The notes beneath the pieces are model-generated. The model had not been told where the DNA came from, made no database searches, and saw only the letters and a list, made by a program, of their open reading frames with translations. Shown here piece by piece: positions 4,995-11,642 of a DNA stretch of 13,302 nt. A program made the position numbers and the translations under genes. The DNA comes from Oscillospiraceae bacterium (GTDB lineage Bacteria > Bacillota > Clostridia > Oscillospirales > Acutalibacteraceae), in the NCBI GenBank assembly GCA_003486665.1, contig DNGF01000255.1, positions 1 through 13,302 on the forward strand. The letters run 5' to 3'. How positions within the stretch are numbered: position 1 is the first letter of the stretch; each line of letters opens with the position of its first letter.

Positions 4995-5639
4995 TCAATC
5001 GTTTTTATGCTGATGTAAATAAACGTATTCGCTCAGTTCGTCCGCGTTTGAATATATCCACGCGTCGCATTTCTGTTTTGAAAGATGATTATATATCACG
5101 CTTTTTTCATATGCAAATTCGCCGTTTATTTCTTTTTCTTTGATCCTTTCGTGTATCTCCTGATCTTCATAGTTGCATTCTACCAGATAAAGGTCATAGC
5201 CTTTGGCAGATATTCCGTTAAGGTTATTTGTGTCTGTAGCATAGAACGCTTTACCGCCCGCAAAAAATAGCTTGTAGCCGCAATTCGGCACGTTGTGGAT
5301 TAATTGCACCGGTATAACCTGAAATGCGCCGTAATCGTAAAATTTCCCGCATTGGAGCAGGTCAATATTCTTTGCAGGTATTCCGGTATTGATTAAATCA
5401 GTCAAAAGCCATGAGCAAGCGGCAAAGCGGACGGTCGGGCGTTCTTCGGCAATTCTTCGCAATGTCGCGACGTTAAAATGGTCACCGTGAATGTGCGTCA
5501 GCATAATAATTTGAATTTGCCGAAGATATGGCGATATTTTCTTGAACGGTACGCCGCAATCAATCAAAATATTGTGGTTAATCAGAACGGCGTTCCCTGT
5601 GGAACCCGTTCCGATAACCGTGTAAGGAATTCGGCTCAT
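4995..5639 (-). CDS. MBL-fold metallohydrolase, probable recombination-associated nuclease
   Basis: 214 aa. The metallo-beta-lactamase signature THIHGDH (H49, H51, D53, H54) is followed by candidate metal ligands H115, D136 (YATDTNN) and H185. The N-terminus (VIGTGSTGNAVLI, ILIDCG) is typical of YycJ-like and phage MBL proteins. Such proteins commonly sit beside recT in Firmicute phages, where a dedicated 5'-3' exonuclease may be missing, as it is here. A nuclease partner of RecT is therefore a reasonable inference but is not shown. The start overlaps the recT stop in an ATGA arrangement and lacks a strong RBS, so its translation is probably coupled to recT. Confidence 0.88.
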   Translation of the reverse strand: MSRIPYTVIGTGSTGNAVLINHNILIDCGVPFKKISPYLRQIQIIMLTHIHGDHFNVATLRRIAEERPTVRFAACSWLLTDLINTGIPAKNIDLLQCGKFYDYGAFQVIPVQLIHNVPNCGYKLFFAGGKAFYATDTNNLNGISAKGYDLYLVECNYEDQEIHERIKEKEINGEFAYEKSVIYNHLSKQKCDAWIYSNADELSEYVYLHQHKND

Positions 5640-6622
5640 ATTTCGTCAAAGTTTATTTGCTGTATCTCAATGGGTGCCGACGGTCTGGCAGGTGCGAGCG
5701 GTTCGGGCTGTATCGGCTCGATCTCGGGAATATCCTCGGGGGTTTCAAACGTTATGGTTTTGCCGTCCGTCGTTGCGATCTCGTTGTCACGTTCGAAGGC
5801 TTCCTGAAGCTCTATCGACATTATACCCCATTTGGATATCAATTGCCGGAGCATGGTCTTCTTTGCCATATCATCAAAATCCTTATACCAAAACGAGCTA
5901 TATTTCCACATATCCGCCTCGGGGACTTCTCCGGCTTCGATTTTCTTCAAGCTTTCGGCAGAGAACGCCGGGGAATATCTGTCGGCGTGTATCATCATCG
6001 CTTCTTTCGTCCAATAAATAAGCTTTTTGAAGCCGTTCAGATATTCGAAAAATGCAACATATCCAATCGTTTTGGCTTCTTCACGTTTGAACGCGTCCAT
6101 TATCCAGGACGCTTCAAATTCTTCCGTGAACGGGTTGAAGCTTATCAGCTCGCCCTCTTTTACTTCAAGGACGTTTATTTTTTTGTAGTAGCCGGAGCGC
6201 ACCGCAAGCTGTATAAGTCCTTTATATCCAAGAATGAATTGTGCCTGCGATACGGTTTGCTTGATGTATTTGCCGTTCTTGTCCTTTATCTTGTTTCCGT
6301 CTGCGTCGGTAACGTAAAGTATATTACCGTTTCTGTCTTTTAACGTCTGTTTGAACGGAACAAGATAAAACTGTCCGAGCTGTGGGGAGGGGGAAAGGTT
6401 GAGACTTTCTCCGAGTAACGCACCGGAAATGATCGTCTGCGGCGTGCATTCCTGCAATGCGGGGTTTACGCTTACCGCTGACGTTATGGACGCAATGAAA
6501 CGGTTGCGGCGTGCCGGGTCTTGAAGTGTATTGCTTATAAGCTGTTGATATTGCGGAGTAGAGAGAGCGACGGAAAAGCGCTGTTTTTGTGGCTGGTTGG
6601 TGGGGAAGTTATTTGCATTCAT
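5636..6622 (-). CDS. recT: RecT single-strand annealing recombinase
   Basis: 328 aa. It has the RecT family pattern: an N-terminal stretch with FIASITSAVSVNPALQ, the block around residues 65-95 (ISGALLGESLNLSPSPQLG, FYLVPF), then AQFILGYKGLIQLA and a C-terminal segment (DMAKKTMLRQLISKWG). RecT anneals complementary single strands and promotes strand exchange during phage recombination. The tail is Pro/Glu-rich and variable. AAGGAG precedes the start, and the first codons overlap the DUF1351 gene by 14 bases. No RecE, YqaJ or lambda-Exo gene is seen; the downstream MBL protein is the likely partner. Confidence 0.95.
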   Translation of the reverse strand: MNANNFPTNQPQKQRFSVALSTPQYQQLISNTLQDPARRNRFIASITSAVSVNPALQECTPQTIISGALLGESLNLSPSPQLGQFYLVPFKQTLKDRNGNILYVTDADGNKIKDKNGKYIKQTVSQAQFILGYKGLIQLAVRSGYYKKINVLEVKEGELISFNPFTEEFEASWIMDAFKREEAKTIGYVAFFEYLNGFKKLIYWTKEAMMIHADRYSPAFSAESLKKIEAGEVPEADMWKYSSFWYKDFDDMAKKTMLRQLISKWGIMSIELQEAFERDNEIATTDGKTITFETPEDIPEIEPIQPEPLAPARPSAPIEIQQINFDEI

Positions 6623-7544
6623 AGTTATATTCTCCTTCGTTTAAAAAGTTTTTAAGGGCTTTGAGCTGTTCAATTGTGCCGCTTACTGCGAACGTAACGC
6701 AAAACATTGTTTGCGGCTCTTTTTTTTCTTCCTGTACGCCGTTTTTTGTGTCGGCGGGTATTTGTTCCACGGGGGCGGATAAAGGCTCTATCAAAGAATT
6801 TTCTGCATTCTGCGCGGCGTATTCTTGCATGAGTATGCGCTCGCGTTCTTCACGTTCTGCGTCAAGGCGCTTTTTTTCTTCTGCACGGCGTTTTTCTTCT
6901 TCAATGGCTTTGTGACGTGCGTTCACTGTTACCACTGCCGCATTACCATTATAGCCGTTTGCTTTGAATTCTGCGCGGATCTCGTCGGCGTTTTCCATTG
7001 TCGATATCATTTGAAGCGCTGACGCTATTCCGTCAATCCATGCTTTCGCCATATCCTTTAACTTCTTGCGGCTGTCTGAAAGTGTGATATTAATGCCTGC
7101 ATCTTTGAACGATACAAAATCAATGCCGACGCTTTGGCAATACTCGGAAAAATAGGTTTCAAGCTCTTCACGCTTTGCCTGCTTTATCCCGTCCTCAACC
7201 GTTGCAATACGACGTTTAAGCTCTGCATCGGCGTTTTTAAACGCGTCCGATACACATTCTTTATAAACGGCTTCAAAATTTTCATACGGTGCGAGAACGG
7301 CTTTTTTTACTTCCTTGCGGCGTTCTTCAAAGGCGGCAAGCATTTTATTCATTTCCGCGCGTTTTGTTTTGATATCCTTTACGGTGTCCTCTGATACCTG
7401 CATAGCAAGCGCGGTATCTACAACCGCCGTTACTTTTTCCTTGATCCTGTATAATTCTTCCTGAATGACCGGAAGCTGTTTGATTACTATAAGCTGTCCG
7501 GCATCTTCCGGCGCGGTTGCGGTTATGGTTAAATCGTTATTCAT
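6609..7544 (-). CDS. DUF1351 phage protein
   Basis: 311 aa, highly charged and mostly helical. The middle (EDTVKDIKTKRAEMNKML, AAFEERRKEVKKAVLAPY, FEAVYKECV, DGIKQAKREELETYF) matches DUF1351 (PF07083), which is often found directly before recT in Firmicute phages. A long coiled-coil-like charged segment at about residues 215-245 (EEEKRRAEEKKR) precedes a short C-terminal beta-alpha domain (MFCVTFAVSGTIEQLKALKN). The biochemical role is unknown; context suggests recombination support. The start is placed at 7544 and not 7568 because AAAAGGAGAA sits just upstream of this ATG. Confidence 0.85.
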   Translation of the reverse strand: MNNDLTITATAPEDAGQLIVIKQLPVIQEELYRIKEKVTAVVDTALAMQVSEDTVKDIKTKRAEMNKMLAAFEERRKEVKKAVLAPYENFEAVYKECVSDAFKNADAELKRRIATVEDGIKQAKREELETYFSEYCQSVGIDFVSFKDAGINITLSDSRKKLKDMAKAWIDGIASALQMISTMENADEIRAEFKANGYNGNAAVVTVNARHKAIEEEKRRAEEKKRLDAEREERERILMQEYAAQNAENSLIEPLSAPVEQIPADTKNGVQEEKKEPQTMFCVTFAVSGTIEQLKALKNFLNEGEYNYECK

Positions 7545-7564
7545 TTTCTTTCTCCTTTTCCCGA

Positions 7565-7810
7565 TCAATCACAATAGGGCGTTGTAACACGGTAAATATA
7601 CGTGTTTTCTGATGTTTTGCGAAATTCATAGAACGGCGCAAAGGGTGTTTCTTCTTCTCCTGCCGGCGTTGAACATCTGACAAGCGCCGTTGTGCAATAC
7701 TTTAAGATATCTTCCTCGGGAAGATCTGATTCAATTTCGTATTCTGTAATTGAGTCTCCATATCTGAATTGCTGACCGTTTGAAATAAGTTTAATTTTTG
7801 TGAATGACAT
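7565..7810 (-). CDS. Hypothetical phage protein, 81 aa
   Basis: A small acidic protein that reads as alternating strands (MSFTKIKLIS, TEYEIESDL, FYEFRKTSENTYIYRVT), ending PYCD. I recognise no family. AAAGGAA precedes the start at 7810, and it lies between the XRE regulator and the DUF1351 gene with 20-22 bp gaps, so it is probably co-transcribed with them. An early regulatory or accessory role is possible but unsupported. Confidence 0.55.
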   Translation of the reverse strand: MSFTKIKLISNGQQFRYGDSITEYEIESDLPEEDILKYCTTALVRCSTPAGEEETPFAPFYEFRKTSENTYIYRVTTPYCD

Positions 7811-7832
7811 TTTAATATTCCTTTCTTTTTTG

Positions 7833-8027
7833 TTATTCTTTGCTGTTTAATACTTCTTCGATTTTTGCCACGGTTAAACGTGACGGGCTTGCGTCTAAGT
7901 TTTCAATCCGCAAAATGGTGTAGCGATTCACTTTGCAAATCTTTGCAAACGCGCCTTGCGAAATGTTGTGCTTTCCGCGATATCTGATTATTCGAGTTGC
8001 GAGCCATTCAAGTTCAGAACGTTCCAT
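7833..8027 (-). CDS. XRE/Cro-type helix-turn-helix regulator, 64 aa
   Basis: A compact HTH_3-like domain: ATRIIRYRGKHN, then ISQGAFAKICKVNRYTILRIEN as helices 2-3, then LTVAKIEEVL. The length is that of Cro-type phage repressors, with no cleavage or dimerisation domain. It should bind operators as a dimer. A strong AGGAGG precedes the start. It is the first gene after the consensus promoter at 8071-8099, whose upstream region carries TTTTCA/TGAAAA half-sites, so autoregulation is plausible (inference). Similar half-sites at 1419-1441 make it a candidate to control the lipoprotein unit too. Confidence 0.85.
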   Translation of the reverse strand: MERSELEWLATRIIRYRGKHNISQGAFAKICKVNRYTILRIENLDASPSRLTVAKIEEVLNSKE

Positions 8028-8070
8028 CGTTTTACCTCCTTTCAGTTGCTTTTTGTTTGTTTATGTCAAT

Positions 8071-8099
8071 ATTATAGCACAGTCAAAAGCGTTTGTCAA
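8071..8099 (-). promoter_or_regulatory. Sigma-A promoter, perfect consensus, for the regulator/recombination unit
   Basis: TTGACA (8099-8094) and TATAAT (8076-8071) are 17 bp apart on the minus strand, about 40 bp upstream of the XRE start. The spacer begins AACG and ends GTGC, as in the promoter at 12286-12314. Confidence 0.87.
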
Positions 8100-8104
8100 T
8101 AGCC

Positions 8105-8137
8105 TTTTCAAAAAAGTGAAAAAATGTTGATTTTCAC
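8105..8137 (-). promoter_or_regulatory. Putative operator cluster upstream of the regulator promoter
   Basis: Alternating half-sites TTTTCA (8105-8110), TGAAAA (8118-8123 region) and TTTTCAC (8131-8137) lie roughly one helical turn apart. GTGAAAA at 8116-8122 and TTTTCAC at 8131-8137 form a perfect 7-bp inverted repeat. They sit directly upstream of the -35 box, where an activator or autoregulator could bind. An A/T-rich UP element is the simpler alternative. Confidence 0.4.
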
Positions 8138-8143
8138 ATCAAT

Positions 8144-8171
8144 AAAAAAAGCGCAGACTATTGCCCACGCT
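8144..8171 (-). terminator. Rho-independent terminator
   Basis: A 9-bp stem containing several G-U pairs (8150-8158 with 8163-8171) with a 4-nt loop is followed on the minus strand by seven T (8150-8144). It closes the unit whose last gene ends at 8182, immediately before the next promoter. Confidence 0.75.
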
Positions 8172-8181
8172 CTTTTATTTT

Positions 8182-8559
8182 TTATTGGACTATCCAAAAG
8201 CAGTCAACGGGTTTCCCGGTGCAGTCCCATATATCAAGGACGGTACCATATATTGCCGAGGTTAAATGCCCGGATATCCTTATAATGATTTTTTGTGTGG
8301 GATACTCTTCCGCAATATCCCGCACGGTTTCGCTACCGTCGCAATAGAAGACCGGATATAAAAGCACGTCTTCCAAAAGGTGGTGATAACAGCAAACGCA
8401 GAGCTTGTCGCAAGCTTCTTTTTCTGCCGTCAACGTCAATAAATTCTCAACCGCTCCGTATTTTAAGCCCGTCGCCGTCGATATTGCACGGCAAACGCAA
8501 TCTTCAAGCAGTGCGCCGTCCGGGCGGCGGTTGTAAAATTTATATCTGTTATTCTTCAT
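8182..8559 (-). CDS. Papain-like cysteine hydrolase candidate, 125 aa
   Basis: The N-terminus NRRPDGALLEDCVCRAISTA resembles phage proteins of the type that begin with a G/E-DCxxRA motif. The C-terminal part has SGHLTSAI and then VLDIWDCTGKPVDCFW. C21, H98 and D109 (or D112) would give a Cys-His-Asp order as in papain-like enzymes, and the cysteine sits at the start of a helix as expected. The activity, whether peptidase or other acyl-hydrolase, is inferred from this motif order. The start at 8559 is chosen because AAAGGTG precedes it and it overlaps the previous stop by 11 bases; the longer frame to 8643 has no such support. It is the last gene of its unit, next to the terminator. Confidence 0.6.
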   Translation of the reverse strand: MKNNRYKFYNRRPDGALLEDCVCRAISTATGLKYGAVENLLTLTAEKEACDKLCVCCYHHLLEDVLLYPVFYCDGSETVRDIAEEYPTQKIIIRISGHLTSAIYGTVLDIWDCTGKPVDCFWIVQ

Positions 8560-9154
8560 CACCTTTGACAATGCAATAATAATATAACGCGAGTTTTTCG
8601 GATCCCTGCGGCGCGTCCTCATCTTCAAGGAACGCTTTTGCAAGCTTCGTGTATATTGTTGCTTCTTTGTCTTTTGGTATGTATGCCCTGAGTACTTCGC
8701 CGTAATCTGAATAAATCATATTCGCGGTCATGCAAAGCTCGTTTTCATCATATCCGTTATATCTTGCGCCGACCTGATCCGCAACCCTTGAAATTTGCTC
8801 ACGGTCGAAATGCTCGCCGATAGTGCCGTCAGCGTTGCGCATCATTCTTTTCCATGCTCGCATATCGTCTTTGGTAAGTCTCATATCTGCGCCGCCTGAT
8901 GTTGCATAGTCGCGCGGGTCATAATCATAATCGCGGTATTCTCTGTCGCGTCTATAATCGTCGTCGCGGTCGTATTCTCTTTCTCTATCATAGTCGCGAT
9001 CGCTATAATCATGTCGACCATAATAACGGGATCCGCCTATGCCATAACGTCCGGTACCTCTCACGCCCTGCCGACCGTCGCGCATACGGTAGTCGTCGCG
9101 CTCTCTGTCATGCCTTGCGCGGTCAAAAATCATTCTTTTAATGTTATAATCCAT
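8549..9154 (-). CDS. RD-rich phage protein with a conserved C-terminal domain
   Basis: 201 aa. Residues about 5-80 are a low-complexity stretch of Arg, Asp, Tyr and Glu (DRARHDRERDD, DRDYDREREYDRDDD), probably disordered. Residues about 88-195 form a compact domain (LTKDDMRAWKRMMRNADGT, FDREQISRVADQVG, NELCMTANMIYSDY, KLAKAFLEDEDAP). I have seen this domain in many Clostridia phage proteins; it may be the family annotated DUF7841, but I am not certain. Function unknown. The start at 9154 follows AAAGGGGGC; the longer candidates at 9172 and 9175 overlap the previous stop and have weaker signals. Confidence 0.7.
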   Translation of the reverse strand: MDYNIKRMIFDRARHDRERDDYRMRDGRQGVRGTGRYGIGGSRYYGRHDYSDRDYDREREYDRDDDYRRDREYRDYDYDPRDYATSGGADMRLTKDDMRAWKRMMRNADGTIGEHFDREQISRVADQVGARYNGYDENELCMTANMIYSDYGEVLRAYIPKDKEATIYTKLAKAFLEDEDAPQGSEKLALYYYCIVKGDEE

Positions 9155-9171
9155 AATATTGCCCCCTTTCA

Positions 9172-9615
9172 TCAAACAACTTTTTCAGCGTTTACGGTAA
9201 CCTGCGAGAATGTTGCCGCAACGCCTGTATTTGTGAAGCTCAACACTGCCGGGGTTGTTGACGTTGTCCCGAGGACGCACGCGCTATCGACAAGTACATA
9301 ATCATCAATAACAAGGGTGCGCAATTCAGTCCCGGCGGTTGTTATGGTTTCCGACGCGAACGCATAGGGAACAGCAACGCCGTTTATTGAAAGTCCGACG
9401 GTAACAACGCCCGCCGCTGTGCCTGAAGCAACAAAAGTGCCGGTGACGTGATATATACCGGAATGGTTAAGGCTCAACGCCGTGCCGGTGTTCGTGAATG
9501 CCGGCGTACCAGCTGAATTTTTCTTACAGTAGCGCCGATATGTAGCGCCGAGGTTAATTATACCGCCCGCCGCAACTGCCTGCGACGCGGTATTTGTGGT
9601 GCCTATAAGAAGCAT
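9172..9615 (-). CDS. Phage protein with a jelly-roll-like (C1q/BclA-like) domain
   Basis: 147 aa, rich in Thr, Ala, Val and Gly and nearly free of charged residues. From about residue 40 it shows the pattern LSLNHSGIYHVTGTF, VTVGLSINGVAV and a late strand pair ending FSQVTVNA, which resembles the C-terminal jelly-roll of BclA/TNF-like proteins and small phage head-fibre or decoration domains. That match is by pattern only. A virion surface or trimeric fibre role is therefore plausible. AAGGAG precedes the start at 9615; the frame to 9636 lacks it. It sits in a run of phage genes between the Cys-rich membrane-like protein and the RD-rich protein. Confidence 0.65.
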   Translation of the reverse strand: MLLIGTTNTASQAVAAGGIINLGATYRRYCKKNSAGTPAFTNTGTALSLNHSGIYHVTGTFVASGTAAGVVTVGLSINGVAVPYAFASETITTAGTELRTLVIDDYVLVDSACVLGTTSTTPAVLSFTNTGVAATFSQVTVNAEKVV

Positions 9616-9643
9616 ATATATTTGTTCTCCTTTCAAAATAACA

Positions 9644-9670
9644 GCGCAGGGAAGATATTACCCCCTGCGC
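9644..9670 (-). terminator. GC-rich hairpin, possible weak terminator
   Basis: An 8-bp perfect stem (9644-9651 with 9663-9670) with an 11-nt loop lies between two genes of the same unit. On the minus strand it is followed by TGTTATTTT, an imperfect T-run. It may lower expression of the downstream genes or mark a processing site. Confidence 0.4.
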
Positions 9671-9736
9671 CTTGTATTGGTTTCAAGAGGATATTTAAAT
9701 CCTTTCATGCCGATAATTAGTCGGGCTTTGATTTTG

Positions 9737-10465
9737 TCAGATTATAGAGCCGCAGGTTCCTGTGCTGCAAGCGTTGGTGTTGCAACAGAACGGATTAGGT
9801 ACAACGTATGCCGGAGACGGGCAAGGTCTGAGCTGGTTGACAAGATAAGCGTTTTGCGCTTCCTGGCTTGCTTTAAGTCGAAGCGCGTTGATCTCGTTCT
9901 GCTGTGCAACGATCTGCGCGTTTTTATCCTCGATACGGTTTGCGATGATTTCATCGTGAAGCGCTCTGTAATTTGCGTTAGCGTTGTCCACGATATCACG
10001 GAAGCCTGTGCAGAGTGACTGCTGGATCGCGTTCGTCTGCATTGCGATCGCATACTGTGTATCTTTCTGTCCTCCTTTGAGTTCGCAGCAACAGTTTGCA
10101 AGCTGTGAAGCAACGCCCGCAATGGCGTTTCTTGTCTCGTAACCGCTCTGCATGATGTTCTGATTAATGGAGCTGAAGCCGTTAAGCATTCCGGTGTTCA
10201 TGGCATAAAAGCCATCACAAAGTCCGTTGTTAACGCCGTCAAGCTTTCTTTCGATGTTTGCAAAATCCGAGGTAAGAACATAACCGTCCATTACACCGGA
10301 TCCGCTCTGTCCTGCACCTCTGTTGCCGAACAGTCCGTTACCGCCGAACCCTGCGAGTGCAAAGATAACAAGCACCCAAAGCCAGGATTCATTCCATGTG
10401 TTGGCACCGTTGCCGTTGCCGTTCTGAAGTGCCATACCTGTGGCAAGTCCTTCTGAATAATCCAT
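9737..10465 (-). CDS. Conserved phage protein with N-terminal TM helix and CCC motif
   Basis: 242 aa. One hydrophobic segment at about residues 28-43 (WLWVLVIFALAGFGG) is followed by Gly-rich sequence, then an amphipathic helical region (MDGYVLTSDFANIERKLDG, NGFSSINQNI) and the motif LANCCCELKGG near residue 124. A long coiled-coil-like helix (IVDNANANYRALHDEIIANR, AQQNEINALRLKA) precedes a Pro/Cys-rich tail. I recall such proteins in Clostridia phages and prophages, with no assigned function. The clustered cysteines could bind metal or be lipidated. GGGAG lies upstream of the start. Confidence 0.7.
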   Translation of the reverse strand: MDYSEGLATGMALQNGNGNGANTWNESWLWVLVIFALAGFGGNGLFGNRGAGQSGSGVMDGYVLTSDFANIERKLDGVNNGLCDGFYAMNTGMLNGFSSINQNIMQSGYETRNAIAGVASQLANCCCELKGGQKDTQYAIAMQTNAIQQSLCTGFRDIVDNANANYRALHDEIIANRIEDKNAQIVAQQNEINALRLKASQEAQNAYLVNQLRPCPSPAYVVPNPFCCNTNACSTGTCGSII

Positions 10466-10502
10466 ATTTTTCTCCCTTGAAATAAAAATTATTTATTTAA
10501 AG

Positions 10503-10525
10503 CCGTTTTTGCGCGCCTGAAACGG
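10503..10525 (-). terminator. Weak hairpin between genes
   Basis: A 6-bp stem (10503-10508 with 10520-10525) around an 11-nt loop lies in the 68-bp gap before the 242-aa gene. An AT-rich stretch follows with no unbroken T-run. It could attenuate transcription, but evidence is weak. Confidence 0.25.
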
Positions 10526-10533
10526 TTTAAACA

Positions 10534-10743
10534 TCATCTTCGTATTTGTGATAATATTTGCTCAACCTGCCGAGGATCTACCCCCATTTGTCGGCACATT
10601 TCAAGCGCGATATCTTTCGGGTTGTTGTTGCCGATTTTTTGCGCTATTTCGGGATTGTTTGCAAGCAGGTTTTGCGCAAGCGTTTGCGGATTTGTCCTGA
10701 TATTAAATATATTTAATATATTCATTAAAGGGTTATTCTGCAT
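10534..10743 (-). CDS. Small helical phage protein, 69 aa
   Basis: The start at ATG 10743 is preferred because GGTGA lies 6 bases upstream; a GTG three codons earlier is possible. The N-terminus is Asn-rich, then LLANNPEIAQKI and NPKDIALEMCRQMGVDPRQVEQILSQI form two amphipathic helices. I have seen similar short proteins in Firmicute phages, but no function is known. It overlaps the previous gene by 11 bases, so translation is likely coupled. A 20-bp perfect palindrome lies inside the coding sequence at 10700-10719. Confidence 0.6.
   Translation of the reverse strand: MQNNPLMNILNIFNIRTNPQTLAQNLLANNPEIAQKIGNNNPKDIALEMCRQMGVDPRQVEQILSQIRR
10700..10719. repeat. 20-bp perfect AT-only palindrome
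   Basis: ATATTAAATATATTTAATAT reads the same on both strands. It is inside the 69-aa gene, where it encodes part of ILNIFNI. It may be a chance result of AT-rich codons, or a protein-binding site. Confidence 0.8.
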
Positions 10744-11197
10744 AATCTTCACCGCCTATGATCTTCTTTCTGTCGGGCTTTGGCATAGAATTCTCCAAAG
10801 CCTTGATTTTTTCTTCCAGAGTGCGAAAATCTTCTTTTGTAGCGTAATTGTTCGCCTTTTCCGTGTTTTCGCTTGTAGACTGAAAAAACGGCTTCAAGTC
10901 GTATGTTTTCGCGAGCTTTCGACCTTGTGAGTCTGTGGCAATTTCAAAAATCTTTGTTTCGTCCTGCAAGACATAAATATAAATACTGTTCGGCTGTGCA
11001 AAACGGTTCATTGCGTCCTCGAACGATGTCACATAGATTTTATTTGTTACCGGTGTTGCCTGCTGTTGCTGTTGTGCCTGGTGCTGTTGCATTCCGCCAA
11101 ACCCCGGGGAATATAGCGAGGACGCGGGCGGCATGGTTTGCGGCGATTGATAGGACTGCCCGAAATATCCGGGCTGGTTGTATGTAGGAAATGGCAT
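10733..11197 (-). CDS. Phage protein with Pro/Gln-rich N-terminus and conserved central domain
   Basis: 154 aa. Residues 1-50 are disordered-looking (Pro, Tyr, Gln; QQHQAQQQQQ). The centre (NKIYVTSFEDAMNRFAQPNS, IYVLQDETKIFEIATDSQG, YDLKPF) is a small domain I recall from many Firmicute phage hypothetical proteins. The C-terminus is a coiled-coil-like helix (KEDFRTLEEKIKALENS). The layout suits an adaptor or virion-associated protein, but no activity is known. AAAGGGGG precedes the start, and it follows the previous gene by 2 bp. Confidence 0.7.
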   Translation of the reverse strand: MPFPTYNQPGYFGQSYQSPQTMPPASSLYSPGFGGMQQHQAQQQQQATPVTNKIYVTSFEDAMNRFAQPNSIYIYVLQDETKIFEIATDSQGRKLAKTYDLKPFFQSTSENTEKANNYATKEDFRTLEEKIKALENSMPKPDRKKIIGGEDYAE

Positions 11198-11199
11198 GA

Positions 11200-11502
11200 T
11201 TAATTATCCCCCTTTATTTTATTAATTAATACGTTCGACAAAAAAGGATTAACGCAATCAATGTCCGACTTGAAGTCAGCAAGCACCCGGGTCAAAATAT
11301 CAAGTGCTTTGGTGTCCCCGTAGCTGTCCCGCAATTCGTCCACTGCTTCGCTCAATGTGTTAGCGTTAGAGCAAATATCCCCCTCAAAATATTTGATACA
11401 CGCGGACAAAATAGCGATCCGCTCAAACGTTTCCCACGTCGGGGATTTAACTGATTCAAGCTTTTTTAATTCGGCGTATGCCGTTTTTAAAAGCTGTTTC
11501 AT
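11200..11502 (-). CDS. Hypothetical helical phage protein, 100 aa
   Basis: The start is placed at ATG 11502 (MKQLLKTAYAELKKLESV); the frame to 11586 runs into the terminator of the preceding unit. The protein is helical, with WETFERIAILSACIKYFEGD, a Ser/Asp stretch, then LDILTRVLADFKSD. No family is recognised. There is no Shine-Dalgarno sequence: TATAAT motifs lie 5-15 bases before the ATG, so the mRNA may be nearly leaderless. It is the first gene of the seven-gene unit ending at 8182. Confidence 0.55.
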   Translation of the reverse strand: MKQLLKTAYAELKKLESVKSPTWETFERIAILSACIKYFEGDICSNANTLSEAVDELRDSYGDTKALDILTRVLADFKSDIDCVNPFLSNVLINKIKGDN

Positions 11503-11506
11503 TGCA

Positions 11507-11565
11507 ATTATATTATAAATCAAAATGGGGCTGTAAAACCGCCGAAAAAGTGACAGAAAAATGAC
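11507..11565 (-). promoter_or_regulatory. Possible activator-dependent promoter with direct repeats
   Basis: Two overlapping TATAAT boxes (11512-11517 and 11507-11512) precede the 11502 start, but no good -35 box lies at 16-18 bp. The direct repeats GAAAAAGTGAC (11544-11554) and GAAAAATGAC (11556-11565) on the plus strand are one helical turn apart, where an activator would contact polymerase. This is a reading of layout only. Confidence 0.35.
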
Positions 11566-11567
11566 GC

Positions 11568-11600
11568 AAAAAAAGAGGGCAGGCATAAGCCCGCCCCCTT
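11568..11600 (-). terminator. Strong Rho-independent terminator
   Basis: A 10-12-bp stem (11575-11584 with 11589-11598, extendable by two A-T pairs) with a 4-nt loop is followed on the minus strand by seven T (11574-11568). It ends the two-gene unit from 12286-12314. The plus strand also has a T-run after it, so it could stop transcription from both sides. Confidence 0.88.
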
Positions 11601-11642
11601 TTTAAGGAGAAAGTGAAAGGAATATAAAAAATGACTTAACGT

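Noticed and set aside
5657..6343. 228-aa plus-strand ORF
   Set aside because: It is fully antisense to recT, has no ribosome binding site or promoter, and its product has no protein-like domain pattern. It is a shadow of the recT codon pattern.
9658..9708. 16-codon ORF starting MKGFKYPLE between two genes
   Set aside because: There is no ribosome binding site, and its end lies inside a hairpin. Too short to support.
9742..10122. 126-aa minus-strand ORF within the 242-aa gene
   Set aside because: Same strand but another frame, Ser/Arg-rich, and with no RBS. The 242-aa frame has the conserved motifs.
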